Positions 8,124-17,195 of a stretch of DNA of 36,483 nucleotides are shown piece by piece. The DNA is from Deltaproteobacteria bacterium (lineage in GTDB: Bacteria; Desulfobacterota; Desulfomonilia; Desulfomonilales; Desulfomonilaceae). The stretch spans positions 1 through 36,483 of the forward strand of contig JAMCYH010000029.1 in the NCBI GenBank assembly GCA_023474025.1. Reading direction: 5' to 3'. Under the pieces are notes generated by a model. That model saw only the letters and a list, made by a program, of their open reading frames with translations. It did no database searches and was not told the DNA's origin. A program made the position numbers and the translations under genes. The first letter of the stretch is position 1. The number at the start of each line of letters is the position of its first letter.

Positions 8124-8996
8124 CTATCTGCCTTCACCTGATTTTTCACCAGGCCCAAAAATGATGCTGGATGGTTTGTTCTTGATCATTCTGGTGAAAT
8201 CAATGAGATTATCGGCGCTCCTGTCCAATTTCTGGGTCAACAAACTAATGTTGTTGTCAGTTCTTCGTATCATTCTGTCCGCATTCCTCATTGTTTCCGT
8301 ACTGACCTGGAGGAACTCATTGGTTTTATCTATAGTTTTGGTCAAAGACTTTCCCAGTTGGACTTTGGACAAATCGTCGTTAATTTTTCGGGCTGTTTCC
8401 TTTATTTCACGAATTGCGTCTGCAGTATCGGCTCCGATGGAATCCACTTTCGAATTCGACAGGATCTCGTCCAACTTGGACGAAACTTTTAAGAAATGAT
8501 TTGAGATTCTTTCTATATCCAGCGCTTTGAGTTTCTGGAATACGTTTTCCAGGGCGGCTCCGATTTCTTTTATATCAGAAGAGTACGTAGGTATGACCCT
8601 ATATCGGGGCTTAAAATCGAGTTCAATCGGCTCTTTATATTGGTCCTTGCTGAAAGAATCCATTTCCAGATACTTTAGACCTGTAAGTCCCAGCAAGTTC
8701 ATTTTGACCCCCAGGTCATCAGTAACTTTAAAATTTCTATTAAGCCCCATTACAACCTCAATTAATCTGCCGTCAGGAGCCATACGAATTTTTTTCACAC
8801 GCCCCACAGGCACACCTCTAAATTTAACAGGGCTGTCTGACTCCAGACCCTGCACACTCTCAGAAAAATATGCCACTACAGTCTGTGAACCTTCAAAATA
8901 CCTTGAAGCCCCCAACCAGATTAGAATGGTGACAGTCAACATAAAGACCAATATCAGAAACAGACCTACTTTAAATTTTGTTGACTGCTTATACAT
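8124..8996 (-). CDS. mlaD: MCE-domain lipid-transport protein (MlaD-like)
   Basis: The product has 290 residues. A short basic N-terminus precedes one membrane helix (GLFLILVFMLTVTILIWLG), then the MCE domain with SVQGLESDSPVKFRGVPVGR and a following beta-rich segment. The C-terminal half is a long predicted helix or coiled coil rich in charged residues (residues about 150-270). MlaD-type proteins sit in the inner membrane, face the periplasm as hexamers and carry phospholipids between membranes. I chose the ATG at 8996 because GGAG lies six bases upstream; ATG 9008 and TTG 9011 are in frame. It is the third gene of the mlaE-mlaF-mlaD run; no MlaC-like periplasmic carrier is present. Confidence 0.92.
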   Translation of the reverse strand: MYKQSTKFKVGLFLILVFMLTVTILIWLGASRYFEGSQTVVAYFSESVQGLESDSPVKFRGVPVGRVKKIRMAPDGRLIEVVMGLNRNFKVTDDLGVKMNLLGLTGLKYLEMDSFSKDQYKEPIELDFKPRYRVIPTYSSDIKEIGAALENVFQKLKALDIERISNHFLKVSSKLDEILSNSKVDSIGADTADAIREIKETARKINDDLSKVQLGKSLTKTIDKTNEFLQVSTETMRNADRMIRRTDNNISLLTQKLDRSADNLIDFTRMIKNKPSSIIFGPGEKSGEGR

Positions 8997-9140
8997 TTCA
9001 ATCTCCATCAAACCAATTAAGCGTCAAAACTCCAGTGGCGCGTTTTGGCATCATTGACACATGAAATTGACAGAAGTCAAATACACTTGGACCATTTGAA
9101 ATTCCAATTTATTTTCGACAAACACAAAAAGACGTTTGTT

Positions 9141-9902
9141 TTAGCCTCCGTGTCCCTGAAAGAAATTACGTACTCGTTGATCCGTAGAACAATCCCTGAG
9201 TTCTTGGGGTGGGCCTTGAGCTATTACCGTTTTGTCTACCGGATCCAGTAAAATAGCGCGGTCGGCAATTGCGAACGCGCTCCTGAGTTCATGAGTTATA
9301 ACCACAATTGTTGTTCTAATTGATGAATTTATATTGAGTATCGTTTGATCAAGCTCAGCGCTGGTAAGCGGGTCTAGACCGGTCGAAGGCTCATCAAAAA
9401 AAAGAATTTCAGGGTCCAGGGCCAGGGCCCTTGCTAAGGCCGCCCTTTTCTTCATACCTCCACTCAGTTCATCAGGCAACTTCCTGGCTGAATCACTCAA
9501 ACCAACCAGGTCCAATTTCAAATAAACCAGTTCTTTTATGACATCTTTAGATAAAGAGGTTAACTGTCGCAATGGCAAAGCGACGTTATCGGCTATCGTC
9601 ATTGAGCTGAAAAGCGCCCCACCCTGAAAGAGAACACCCAGTTTTCGTAAAATACCTAATTGCGGGTTTTCAGAGATCGGCTCCATTTTCGAGGCGCCAT
9701 AATAAATTTCCCCCTTTAATGGTTTAAGCAAGCCCACCATGACTTTAAAGAGAGTTGTTTTCCCGCATCCTGAACGACCCATTATAGCAAAAACTTCCCC
9801 TTTAGGGATCTCAAATGAAATATCACGAATCACTATCTGTTCAGCATAGCCCGCTGAAATGTTACGAGCCGAAATTGCCGAGACTGATTGTTTTTCCGCC
9901 AA
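9141..9902 (-). CDS. mlaF: ABC transporter ATPase, MlaF-like
   Basis: The product of 253 residues is the ATPase of the Mla-type lipid transporter. Visible are Walker A GRSGCGKTT (42-50), Q-loop LFQGGALF, signature LSGGM (146-150) followed by KKRAALARAL, Walker B ILFFDEPSTGLDP (167 onward) and the switch histidine in VVITHEL (H204). The FQGGALF form of the Q-loop region is typical of MlaF. It lies between mlaE and mlaD on the same strand. The start is TTG at 9902 behind a G-rich site (GGGGCGG). Confidence 0.95.
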   Translation of the reverse strand: MAEKQSVSAISARNISAGYAEQIVIRDISFEIPKGEVFAIMGRSGCGKTTLFKVMVGLLKPLKGEIYYGASKMEPISENPQLGILRKLGVLFQGGALFSSMTIADNVALPLRQLTSLSKDVIKELVYLKLDLVGLSDSARKLPDELSGGMKKRAALARALALDPEILFFDEPSTGLDPLTSAELDQTILNINSSIRTTIVVITHELRSAFAIADRAILLDPVDKTVIAQGPPQELRDCSTDQRVRNFFQGHGG

Positions 9903-9953
9903 AGCCGCCCCTTAAAGCTTAGACATCACACGTTAAACAATGTGTTTAAAAAA

Positions 9954-11090
9954 CTAAAATGACCAGATTCTTGGGAAATAGTAAAACAGAACAGCGAACA
10001 CCGCGTTTGTTACTGTCAAAACGAATATACACGTTACTACAGCAGATGTAGTAGCTGCCCCGACACTTTCAGCCCCGCCCCTAACCTGAAAACCCCTGAG
10101 ACAACCAATACCTGCAATTTGGATCCCAAAAATGAAGCTTTTTGTCAGCCCTTTTAATACATCACTTATTTCCAAAACTTTTTTCACCTGATTGAAATAA
10201 GTAGCGGGTGTGACATCCAGGGAAAATCCTGCCACAAGGCATCCACCTATTATTCCCATAACATCAGCAAGCAGTGTCAGGCATGGCGCTGCAAGGGCTA
10301 CAGCGATGATTCTAGGACAAACAAGGTACAAGACAGGATCTATTCCCAACACCCGTAAAGCGTCGATTTCTTCTGAAACCTGCATAGAGCCTATGTGCGC
10401 GGCATATCCGGCCCCCGAACGCCCAGACATGATCAGAGCTGTCAGTAGAGGCCCCATCTCAAGACAAATGGAAAGACTTACCAAATCGGCCACAAATATA
10501 TTGGCCCCAAATTTTCTCAATTGTATGGCAGCCTGGAACGCAAGTATCGCCCCCATGAGCAGGCTCAGAATCACTACTATAGGTACAGCGTCAACCCCGG
10601 CCTTTTCAAAAATTCTGGTGAACCCGTCCCATTTGATAGAAGCTGAACGGCGAAATCCCGTCACAAACGCTTCAATTACGGCTCCCAGAAAGGTTATTAT
10701 ATCGTAGGCGCTCTGCTTTAGAACCAGTAGCCCCTGACCGACCTGTTCAGAGAAATCCGGTTCATCTATTCCCTCCAGTATGCTTGTACTTTCATTGATC
10801 TGGCATTGTTTCGTTTCGAGAAAACGTTTTGCCTCGGCAGGAACATTTGACAAGGTCACCGTATTCCTGAGCATGTTTGAATTGCGGACAAAGTTTCGAA
10901 TTACAGCTATTCCTGAGCCGTCCAGATAGTTTATTCCAACAAGGTCTAGCTCCATGTTTTTCAGAGGTTGAGACTCGAGTATTCTTGTTAGTTCATCGTT
11001 TACAAAAGCCGCGTTTTCTACCGAAATACTTCCTTCAATTTCGATAAGTAGTTCATCAAAGGACTTTTGTTTGGATTTAATTTGAAACAT
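9954..11090 (-). CDS. mlaE: MlaE-like permease with fused N-terminal STAS (MlaB-like) domain
   Basis: The product has 378 residues, about 120 more than a stand-alone MlaE. Residues 1 to about 110 look like a STAS domain (ELDLVGINYLDGSGIAVIRN, LSNVPAEAKRFLE), the fold of MlaB. Residues about 125-375 are the permease: FEKAGVDAVPIVVILSLLMG, QAAIQLRKFGANIFVADLVS, MSGRSGAGYAAHIGSMQVSE, EEIDALRVLGIDP and several hydrophobic helices. It should form the inner-membrane channel of the phospholipid transporter with MlaF and MlaD. It is the first gene of the mla run, 63 bases after the dinG-like gene. The ribosome site at ATG 11090 is poor. Confidence 0.93.
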   Translation of the reverse strand: MFQIKSKQKSFDELLIEIEGSISVENAAFVNDELTRILESQPLKNMELDLVGINYLDGSGIAVIRNFVRNSNMLRNTVTLSNVPAEAKRFLETKQCQINESTSILEGIDEPDFSEQVGQGLLVLKQSAYDIITFLGAVIEAFVTGFRRSASIKWDGFTRIFEKAGVDAVPIVVILSLLMGAILAFQAAIQLRKFGANIFVADLVSLSICLEMGPLLTALIMSGRSGAGYAAHIGSMQVSEEIDALRVLGIDPVLYLVCPRIIAVALAAPCLTLLADVMGIIGGCLVAGFSLDVTPATYFNQVKKVLEISDVLKGLTKSFIFGIQIAGIGCLRGFQVRGGAESVGAATTSAVVTCIFVLTVTNAVFAVLFYYFPRIWSF

Positions 11091-11153
11091 AAGATTATTT
11101 TAATCCAAAATCGCCGGAAATAGGAGCTACGCCAAAAACATGCATGCAATAAC

Positions 11154-13112
11154 TTATGCGCTTGTTGTCCCAAAGAACGATTTCACAACGTCCAATGATC
11201 TCGTAAAAGGGCTTTTATCAAGACTTTCCAAAAAGATTTTACCGTAGCTTTTGGTCAAAATTCTCGTGTCCATAACGCACAGCGCCCCGTGATCAGTCCG
11301 GTTCCTAATTAGCCTGCCAAGACCTTGTTTCAAGGCGATGACCGCCATCGGGACCTGCAACAGGAAAAACGGATTCTTCCCCTTGGATTTTATAAGTTCA
11401 ACCCTGGCCGAGAGGATCGGATCGTCAGGTGGAGCAAAAGGTAATCGATCGATAATCACGCATGACAAAGCGTCTCCCTGAACATCCACCCCTTCCCAAA
11501 AGGAGGATGTTCCAAAGAGAACCGCCCCCTTGTTTTTCTTGAATTCTTCTAGAAGTTTCGTTTTGGGCTTTGTGCCCTGAAGCAGAAGAGGAAACGGCAG
11601 TCTGTCCTTCAAATGACGAAAAACCAGATCCATGTTCCTGTTCGAAGTGAATAGCACAAAAGCCCTGCCTTTTGTCACCAAAACGATCTCTTCGATCTTT
11701 TGGTTCAGGATGGATGTGAATTCTGGGGAATTAGGTTCCGGAACCGATTCAGGAATGTAGAAGAGCGTTTGCGCTTTATAGTCGAATGGACTGTCCAGAA
11801 TCTGTTCCATCGGAGGCAAGCTTCCGTTGAGTCCTATACTTGATTTGAAATATTCAAAAGATCCAGCGGTGGCAAGGGTAGCAGAGGTGAACACTATCCC
11901 AGGGACTTTTTCGTAAAGCCTGGATCTAAGAGCTGTGCCTATCTCAATGGGACAAGCGTGAGCTGCGACCATTCGACCTCTTTTTTCTACCCACGTCGCG
12001 TAGCCGCCTCCGGATACTGGACCAAATATGGTGTCTATTTCAATACATAATTCCTGCGCTCGTTTGGCAATATTTTTGAGTTCTTCACTCTGTTTGGAGA
12101 CCGCTCCCAACATCGAAAAAAGTCCGTTCAGCGACCGGGTAAGATACGATCTGGCTTCTACAACACGAGGGTCAGTGGGGTCTATCCTGATTCTTGATTC
12201 TGGTTTTTCCTCAAAAACAGCAAACAGAATTTTCGTGTGTTCTTCAGACCTTCGGAGTTCCTTGTCAAACTTCTCTTCTTTTATTTCCGCCTGGGCAAGT
12301 TGAAACCTGCAATCTTTTATAAATTTCCTGATCTTGTAAACTCCGCAATGGAAACCGAAATGTTGTGTCACCGCTTCTTCGAAGGCGTGCGCTTCGTCCA
12401 CTATAAGCGCGTCAAACCGCGGAATAACCCCACCCCGACCACTAGCCTTCACAGCCAGGTCAGAAGCCAGAAGGCTATGATTAACGACCAGCAAATCAAC
12501 TTCAGCCGCTTTGGACCTCATTTTTTGCACGAAGCATCTCTCAAAGTCGAAACAGTTACGTCCGACACACGTTTCAGCCGTGGAGCAAATTTCAGACCAG
12601 AGTGGGCTTTCATCTGGTAGATCGTCTATTTCAGATCGATCTCCTTCCCCATTGGCAATGGTGATTTGGTACCATTTGACAATGCTTTCAAGAAGTTTCT
12701 CTTCCCACTGTTCATAAAAACTTGGCTGTCGAAGATAATTTTTGAACCTTTGATGACAAATGAAGTTGCCTCTGCCTTTTAAAAGAGCAGCTTTTAGATT
12801 CGGGAAAATGGCCTTTTGGATGAAGGGAATATCCTTGAAGAAAAGCTGTTCTTGCAGGTTTTTCGTTCCAGTAGATATGGTGACCTTCTTGTCACTCAGC
12901 GCGGCAGCGACCAGGTAAGCCAAAGTTTTCCCTGTTCCTGTAGGGGCTTCAATTATTAGAGTATCTTCGGCAAGTAGCGCTGAAAGCGCTGCTTCAGCCA
13001 TGATTATCTGTTGTTCCCGGTATTCATATCCTGGAATAGTCCTCGCCATGATTCCTTCGGGACCTAAAATTTCCTTAATTTTCAGCCTTAAAGATACGAT
13101 AGAATTTTTCAA
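11154..13112 (-). CDS. ATP-dependent DNA helicase, DinG/YoaA (XPD-like) family
   Basis: The product of 652 residues is a superfamily 2 helicase. Visible are Walker A APTGTGKT (56-63), DEAH box VDEAH (238-242), the family segment LLVVNHSLLASDLA, and C-terminal motifs VLFGTSSFWEGVDVQG and KQGLGRLIRNRTD (motif VI). Cysteines at about 119, 182, 187 and 193 (ETCVGRNCFDFERCF) match the [4Fe-4S] cluster of the XPD/DinG group. Such enzymes unwind damaged or R-loop DNA. The start is TTG at 13112, chosen because the segment before the internal ATG (codon 22) is conserved in the family. It lies 34 bases after a cbiA-like gene. Confidence 0.93.
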   Translation of the reverse strand: MKNSIVSLRLKIKEILGPEGIMARTIPGYEYREQQIIMAEAALSALLAEDTLIIEAPTGTGKTLAYLVAAALSDKKVTISTGTKNLQEQLFFKDIPFIQKAIFPNLKAALLKGRGNFICHQRFKNYLRQPSFYEQWEEKLLESIVKWYQITIANGEGDRSEIDDLPDESPLWSEICSTAETCVGRNCFDFERCFVQKMRSKAAEVDLLVVNHSLLASDLAVKASGRGGVIPRFDALIVDEAHAFEEAVTQHFGFHCGVYKIRKFIKDCRFQLAQAEIKEEKFDKELRRSEEHTKILFAVFEEKPESRIRIDPTDPRVVEARSYLTRSLNGLFSMLGAVSKQSEELKNIAKRAQELCIEIDTIFGPVSGGGYATWVEKRGRMVAAHACPIEIGTALRSRLYEKVPGIVFTSATLATAGSFEYFKSSIGLNGSLPPMEQILDSPFDYKAQTLFYIPESVPEPNSPEFTSILNQKIEEIVLVTKGRAFVLFTSNRNMDLVFRHLKDRLPFPLLLQGTKPKTKLLEEFKKNKGAVLFGTSSFWEGVDVQGDALSCVIIDRLPFAPPDDPILSARVELIKSKGKNPFFLLQVPMAVIALKQGLGRLIRNRTDHGALCVMDTRILTKSYGKIFLESLDKSPFTRSLDVVKSFFGTTSA

Positions 13113-13146
13113 ATCAAATTCCCGCCCTTTGAGGTTAGCCTCTTTT

Positions 13147-14574
13147 TCAATTTTGTACGTTTTTACTGATGATTGAGCCGGATTTTCTCGCTTTATTATA
13201 TCTCGCAGCCAGTTTTAGGACGTTCGGAGCCCATTCCCTCGTCCCCAAAGCGTGTAGATGTAAGTATGTTCCCAGAGCGTTGTTTCGGAAAATACCATCA
13301 TTTTTCCCCCTCGGGTCCGTGCTTATTAAGACCTTAAAAGCATACAAGTTTTGATCGGGTTTGCTCGAGCATATGTATGAATAGTGAAATTCGTGTCCAG
13401 TAAGCACGGACCCGAGGGGGAAAAATGGATTAGCGGTGGTTACTTCAACTGTCATATAACCATGCCCTTGAGGCGTTCTTTCCAGAACTGCGCTTACGTC
13501 AAAGACCCCAACCATGGGAAATGTCGCATGGTCGATAGTCAGTTCTCTAGCGAGGTACATCAATCCCCCACATTCAGCATAAACCGGGAGCCCGGATTCA
13601 ACTGCTTCATGAAGCGATTTCTTAAATATAGTGTTGTTTGCCAACCGCTCCGCGTGCGTTTCTGGAAAGCCGCCGCCTATATAAAGAGCATCGACTCCGG
13701 GAAAAGGTTTTGCGTCAAGCGCGGTAATTTCAATTAACCTGGCTCCAGTAGCCTGCAAGGCGTCCAAGTTTTCCGGATAGTAGAATTGAAAAGCGGAATC
13801 TCTTAGTACCCCTATCTTTAGATCGGCGTGCGTGGGATTAACTATTCCCTCATTCCCGATCAAATCCTCGCAGGCAAAGGGGGACGCCGAACTCGCTATC
13901 TCTACCAGCCTGTCAAGGTCCACTGATTGTTCGGCAACCCGTGCTGATTGAACTATTAAATCATTGGCGCTACCGTGCTCAAAGAGCGGCAAAAGCCCGA
14001 GATGCCTTTGGGGGAAATTGTCCAGCGACAGTTTGTGAACACACCCAATAACGGGAATCGAACAATAATCCTCTATGGACTGACGTAAGGTTTTTTCATG
14101 TCTTGCCCCAGAGACCTTGTTCAGTATCACGGCTTTTATCAATATCGAAGGGTCTAGAAGTTTGCATCCGAGCACCAAGGCCGCCGCTGTGCGAGTCATT
14201 TTCGACGCGTCAACCACGAGCACGACAGGACAATCCAAAAGCTTTGCGAGTTCGGCCGAACTATACTCTCCCGACGCGTTCACACCATCGTATAAGCCTC
14301 TGTTACCCTCGATTATAGCCATGTTCGAGCCGGAGGAACCGACACAAAATGAGCTCTTGATAGTGATTGCGTCAAAAAGATAAGAATCAAGGTTGTGACA
14401 TTTACTTTGCGCAGCCTTGCCTAACCACCCGGCGTCGATATAATCGGGTCCCTTTTTGAACGTGGCTATAGACAACCCCCGATCTCTTAAAGCGGCTGTT
14501 ATTCCAAGAGTGAGCAGTGTTTTTCCAGCGCCGCCTCTAAGGGCGGCAACCATGAACCTCGGGGATTTTTGCAT
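13147..14574 (-). CDS. Cobyrinate a,c-diamide synthase family (CbiA/DsrN-type), second tandem copy
   Basis: The product has 475 residues: an N-terminal ATP-binding P-loop domain (LRGGAGKT, 12-19; KKGPDYIDAGWL; EGNRGLYDGV) and a C-terminal class I glutaminase-like domain with nucleophile C335 in YAECGGLMYLA and GGGFPETHAERL. The family amidates two acetate side chains of a tetrapyrrole using glutamine and ATP. It is a close paralogue of the gene just upstream and overlaps its 3' end by 38 bases, so the two are co-translated. Next to dsrAB the likely substrate is siroheme (DsrN role), but cobyrinate for B12 is equally possible. The substrate cannot be read from sequence. Confidence 0.9.
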   Translation of the reverse strand: MQKSPRFMVAALRGGAGKTLLTLGITAALRDRGLSIATFKKGPDYIDAGWLGKAAQSKCHNLDSYLFDAITIKSSFCVGSSGSNMAIIEGNRGLYDGVNASGEYSSAELAKLLDCPVVLVVDASKMTRTAAALVLGCKLLDPSILIKAVILNKVSGARHEKTLRQSIEDYCSIPVIGCVHKLSLDNFPQRHLGLLPLFEHGSANDLIVQSARVAEQSVDLDRLVEIASSASPFACEDLIGNEGIVNPTHADLKIGVLRDSAFQFYYPENLDALQATGARLIEITALDAKPFPGVDALYIGGGFPETHAERLANNTIFKKSLHEAVESGLPVYAECGGLMYLARELTIDHATFPMVGVFDVSAVLERTPQGHGYMTVEVTTANPFFPLGSVLTGHEFHYSYICSSKPDQNLYAFKVLISTDPRGKNDGIFRNNALGTYLHLHALGTREWAPNVLKLAARYNKARKSGSIISKNVQN

Positions 14575-15985
14575 TTCTCGTGTTTTCGTTATGAAGTATT
14601 TTGGTAAGTTGAAATTCTCGAGCCTTTCGAATCATCGCATCAGCCCAACCTGGTTCCCCCAAAGCATGAACGTGTGTGTATAACCCGAGCGTATTTTTCA
14701 CGCTTAGGCCATCATGATTGCCATCAATACCATGTCCTCTCAAAACGTCAAATGTCTGGAGAGAATTCTTATTGTCATGAATTACCATTGTGGAATAGTG
14801 GAATTCATGCCCTTTTAATGTTTTCCCCAACTTGAAGAAAGGGTTGTTAAATCTGGCTTTCAGTTCGACGTATCCTAATCCTTGAGGTTTTCTGTTCAGT
14901 ATGGAGCTCGCAGAGAAAGCGCCAACCATGGGAAATTTTTTGTGATCTACCACCAAATCTCGAGCCAGGAACATGAAACCACCACATTCAGCATAAACCG
15001 GGCCACCTGATTCGACAAAAGACTTGACTGAAGCCAGAAACGGCCTGTTATCCGAAAGACGATCAGCATTTGTTTCAGGAAATCCACCGCCAATATACAG
15101 AGCGTCAATATCGGGTAGGGATTTTGATTCTAGAGCGCTGATTTCAGTTACGTAGGCGCCACGGGATACGAGGGCTTCTATATTCTCAGGATAGTAGAAA
15201 TGAAAAGCCGAATCACGAAGGATCCCTATTGTCACACGTGGTGAACAGCAAAGATCATTTTGGTTTTTGAGCGAGTCTAAAATCGGGCGCAGGGTTTTGG
15301 CTGTTTGCGCCACCTTTATAATTTGATCAAGTTCGAGATTATTTTCAGCTATAATTTGCGCTTCATCTATAAACTTCACTGACGCAGGATGTTCATGTAT
15401 AGGTAACAATCCGAGATGCCTCTGCGGAAAATTTTTCAATGACATGCCGGGCATAACTCCAAGAACTGGAATATCACAAATGCGTTCAATAGATTGTCGG
15501 ACGACTTTCTCGTGTCGTAAACCTTTTACACGGTTAAGAATTATGCCCGCCAGTGGAAGTTCCGGATCAAACTGAAGGCATCCTTTAACCAGGGCGGCTG
15601 CTGTTCCTGTCATTTTTACGCAATCGATTATAAGGATTACCGGACTTGAGAGTAACTTTGCCAGTTCAGCGCTGCTATACGACCCCTGATTGTCGACCCC
15701 GTCAAAAAGGCCTCTGTTACCTTCTACGACAGCGATCCCCGAACCTTCTGACCGCATCATAAACGATCCCAGGACAATGTCCCGATGACACAGATATTGG
15801 TCCAGATTGTAGCACGGTCGTTTTGCGCCCATACTAAGCCAGCCGGAATCTATATAATCCGGGCCTTTTTTAAAAACGCTTGGGCACAACCCTCGTCTTC
15901 GCAAGGCTGCAACTAACCCTACAGTCACCAGGGTCTTACCGGATCCACCTTTTAGAGCGGCTATAAGAAGTCGAGGAATGTTCAT
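14537..15985 (-). CDS. Cobyrinate a,c-diamide synthase family (CbiA/DsrN-type), first tandem copy
   Basis: The product of 482 residues has the same architecture as its downstream neighbour: P-loop LKGGSGKT (11-18), KKGPDYIDSGWL, EGNRGLFDGVDNQGSYSSAE, then an amidotransferase domain with GGGFPETNADRL and nucleophile C334 in YAECGGFMFLA. It should carry out glutamine- and ATP-dependent amidation of tetrapyrrole carboxylates. Both copies share FPQRHLGLLP, LRDSAFxFYYPEN and GHEFHYS, which points to an old tandem duplication. It lies 34 bases after an unknown gene that is divergent from dsrA. In sulfate reducers and sulfur oxidisers such a gene beside dsr is named dsrN; which copy has that role is open. 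Confidence 0.9.
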   Translation of the reverse strand: MNIPRLLIAALKGGSGKTLVTVGLVAALRRRGLCPSVFKKGPDYIDSGWLSMGAKRPCYNLDQYLCHRDIVLGSFMMRSEGSGIAVVEGNRGLFDGVDNQGSYSSAELAKLLSSPVILIIDCVKMTGTAAALVKGCLQFDPELPLAGIILNRVKGLRHEKVVRQSIERICDIPVLGVMPGMSLKNFPQRHLGLLPIHEHPASVKFIDEAQIIAENNLELDQIIKVAQTAKTLRPILDSLKNQNDLCCSPRVTIGILRDSAFHFYYPENIEALVSRGAYVTEISALESKSLPDIDALYIGGGFPETNADRLSDNRPFLASVKSFVESGGPVYAECGGFMFLARDLVVDHKKFPMVGAFSASSILNRKPQGLGYVELKARFNNPFFKLGKTLKGHEFHYSTMVIHDNKNSLQTFDVLRGHGIDGNHDGLSVKNTLGLYTHVHALGEPGWADAMIRKAREFQLTKILHNENTRNAKIPEVHGCRP

Positions 15986-16019
15986 TTATTAAAAATTACT
16001 TTAATCAAATTAGGCGCTT

Positions 16020-17195
16020 TTAGTCTTTGGTCATCAATTCCTGACAAGCCTGGTATACATCAAAAACATGATCTACCAAATTGCTTTTGATTGTTCCAAA
16101 GTCCGGAGCTCTGCTGTCATAGGATTCGATTGTGTCGATGAGCAGTTTAGCCCAGTCTTGCACACTCAATGCGCCCAAAGTTTTAATAAATTTTTTCTGA
16201 AAATCATAGTTACCATCACTCTTGACCCTTTTTGCTGTCATGGATTTCAGAAATCCCGCCAAAACCGCTTTGACAAATTTTCGACCCTTCAACCAGGTGA
16301 ATTGTCCAGTGCCGTCTACCCTGTCGATTCGAGCTCGGATGGTGAGATTGGCCAAAAATACCAATAGCGCATGAGTCAAATTTTCGTCAGAATAATCCGG
16401 AAATGAAACACGGGGTTGGTATTGCCTTACCGATATCAACTTTAAATCAACAACGGGGTCCAGTTGGGCAATAAAATCACCTGCAGCGTGATGCCATGGA
16501 TATATCTCCTGAAATGTCTCCAGATTAAAAAAAGAGCTTAAAACATAAGCTACTTGTTCCATGAGTTCAACAGCAATCGATTCTGGAAATTCAAAAAAAC
16601 CATGGTCTGTATCCCACAAACTAAAAAGAGGACTGTCATCTTTGACTGAATCGGTAACGTGAAATTCGTAATATCCCCTAAACCACTCAGCAAGAAAAAT
16701 CCGGTTTGGCTGTTCTGTACATGATGAACTGGGGTCTCCGCTTGAATTAATAAAAAATACCTGGGGTAAATATTTTTCCGTGAATTTGTGCCCAAGAAAC
16801 TTTAGTAAATCATAATCCTGCCTGATCCTGGACAATCCCCGATCTGTAAGAGCCACATTTGCGGCGAACCAAAACTCACCGTCAATCGTAATAACTCTCA
16901 CAGAGGCGGGGAAATAATCAGCGCCACGTTTTTCGGCTACCAAATCTATTAATTTTATTGACGCGTTGTAGCCGGCTCTCTGAGAAACCATGTAATAGAG
17001 ACCTTCAAGGTTTTCCAAGACGAAGGTTTTTATGGCCTCCATATATCGTAAATAGGTAATAGGATGTGAGTCTGACGAACAAAATTCGTCCCTTGACAGG
17101 ACTATGGGACGCAGGAGGTCTCTCGAATCCATGACCCCGGGATTACCATTGGGAGCATAATTCATGAATCTAAATCTAGGCTCGTTGAATGGCAT
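16020..17195 (-). CDS. Conserved-looking protein of unknown function, weakly kinase-like, divergent from dsrA
   Basis: The product has 391 residues, no signal peptide and no clear membrane helix. I do not recognise a named family. Some segments are arranged like the aminoglycoside-phosphotransferase/protein-kinase fold: RIRQDYDLLKFLGHKFTEKY (N-lobe helix), FLAEWFRGYYEFHVT (hinge-like), YPWHHAAGDFIAQ (catalytic-loop-like HxxxxD) and VDLKLISVRQYQP (metal-loop position). This is a weak pattern-based inference. A good AAGGA site precedes the ATG at 17195. It lies 34 bases before the first cbiA/dsrN gene on the same strand and is divergent from dsrA, so a link to sulfite reductase or its cofactor is suggested by position only. 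Confidence 0.75.
   Translation of the reverse strand: MPFNEPRFRFMNYAPNGNPGVMDSRDLLRPIVLSRDEFCSSDSHPITYLRYMEAIKTFVLENLEGLYYMVSQRAGYNASIKLIDLVAEKRGADYFPASVRVITIDGEFWFAANVALTDRGLSRIRQDYDLLKFLGHKFTEKYLPQVFFINSSGDPSSSCTEQPNRIFLAEWFRGYYEFHVTDSVKDDSPLFSLWDTDHGFFEFPESIAVELMEQVAYVLSSFFNLETFQEIYPWHHAAGDFIAQLDPVVDLKLISVRQYQPRVSFPDYSDENLTHALLVFLANLTIRARIDRVDGTGQFTWLKGRKFVKAVLAGFLKSMTAKRVKSDGNYDFQKKFIKTLGALSVQDWAKLLIDTIESYDSRAPDFGTIKSNLVDHVFDVYQACQELMTKD

Noticed and set aside
8020-8499. Plus-strand reading frame of 159 codons
   Set aside because: It is the shadow of mlaD, whose MCE domain and membrane helix read clearly on the other strand.
15986-16019. Cobalamin riboswitch before the cbiA/dsrN pair
   Set aside because: Only 34 bases separate the genes and no B12-box-like sequence is visible.
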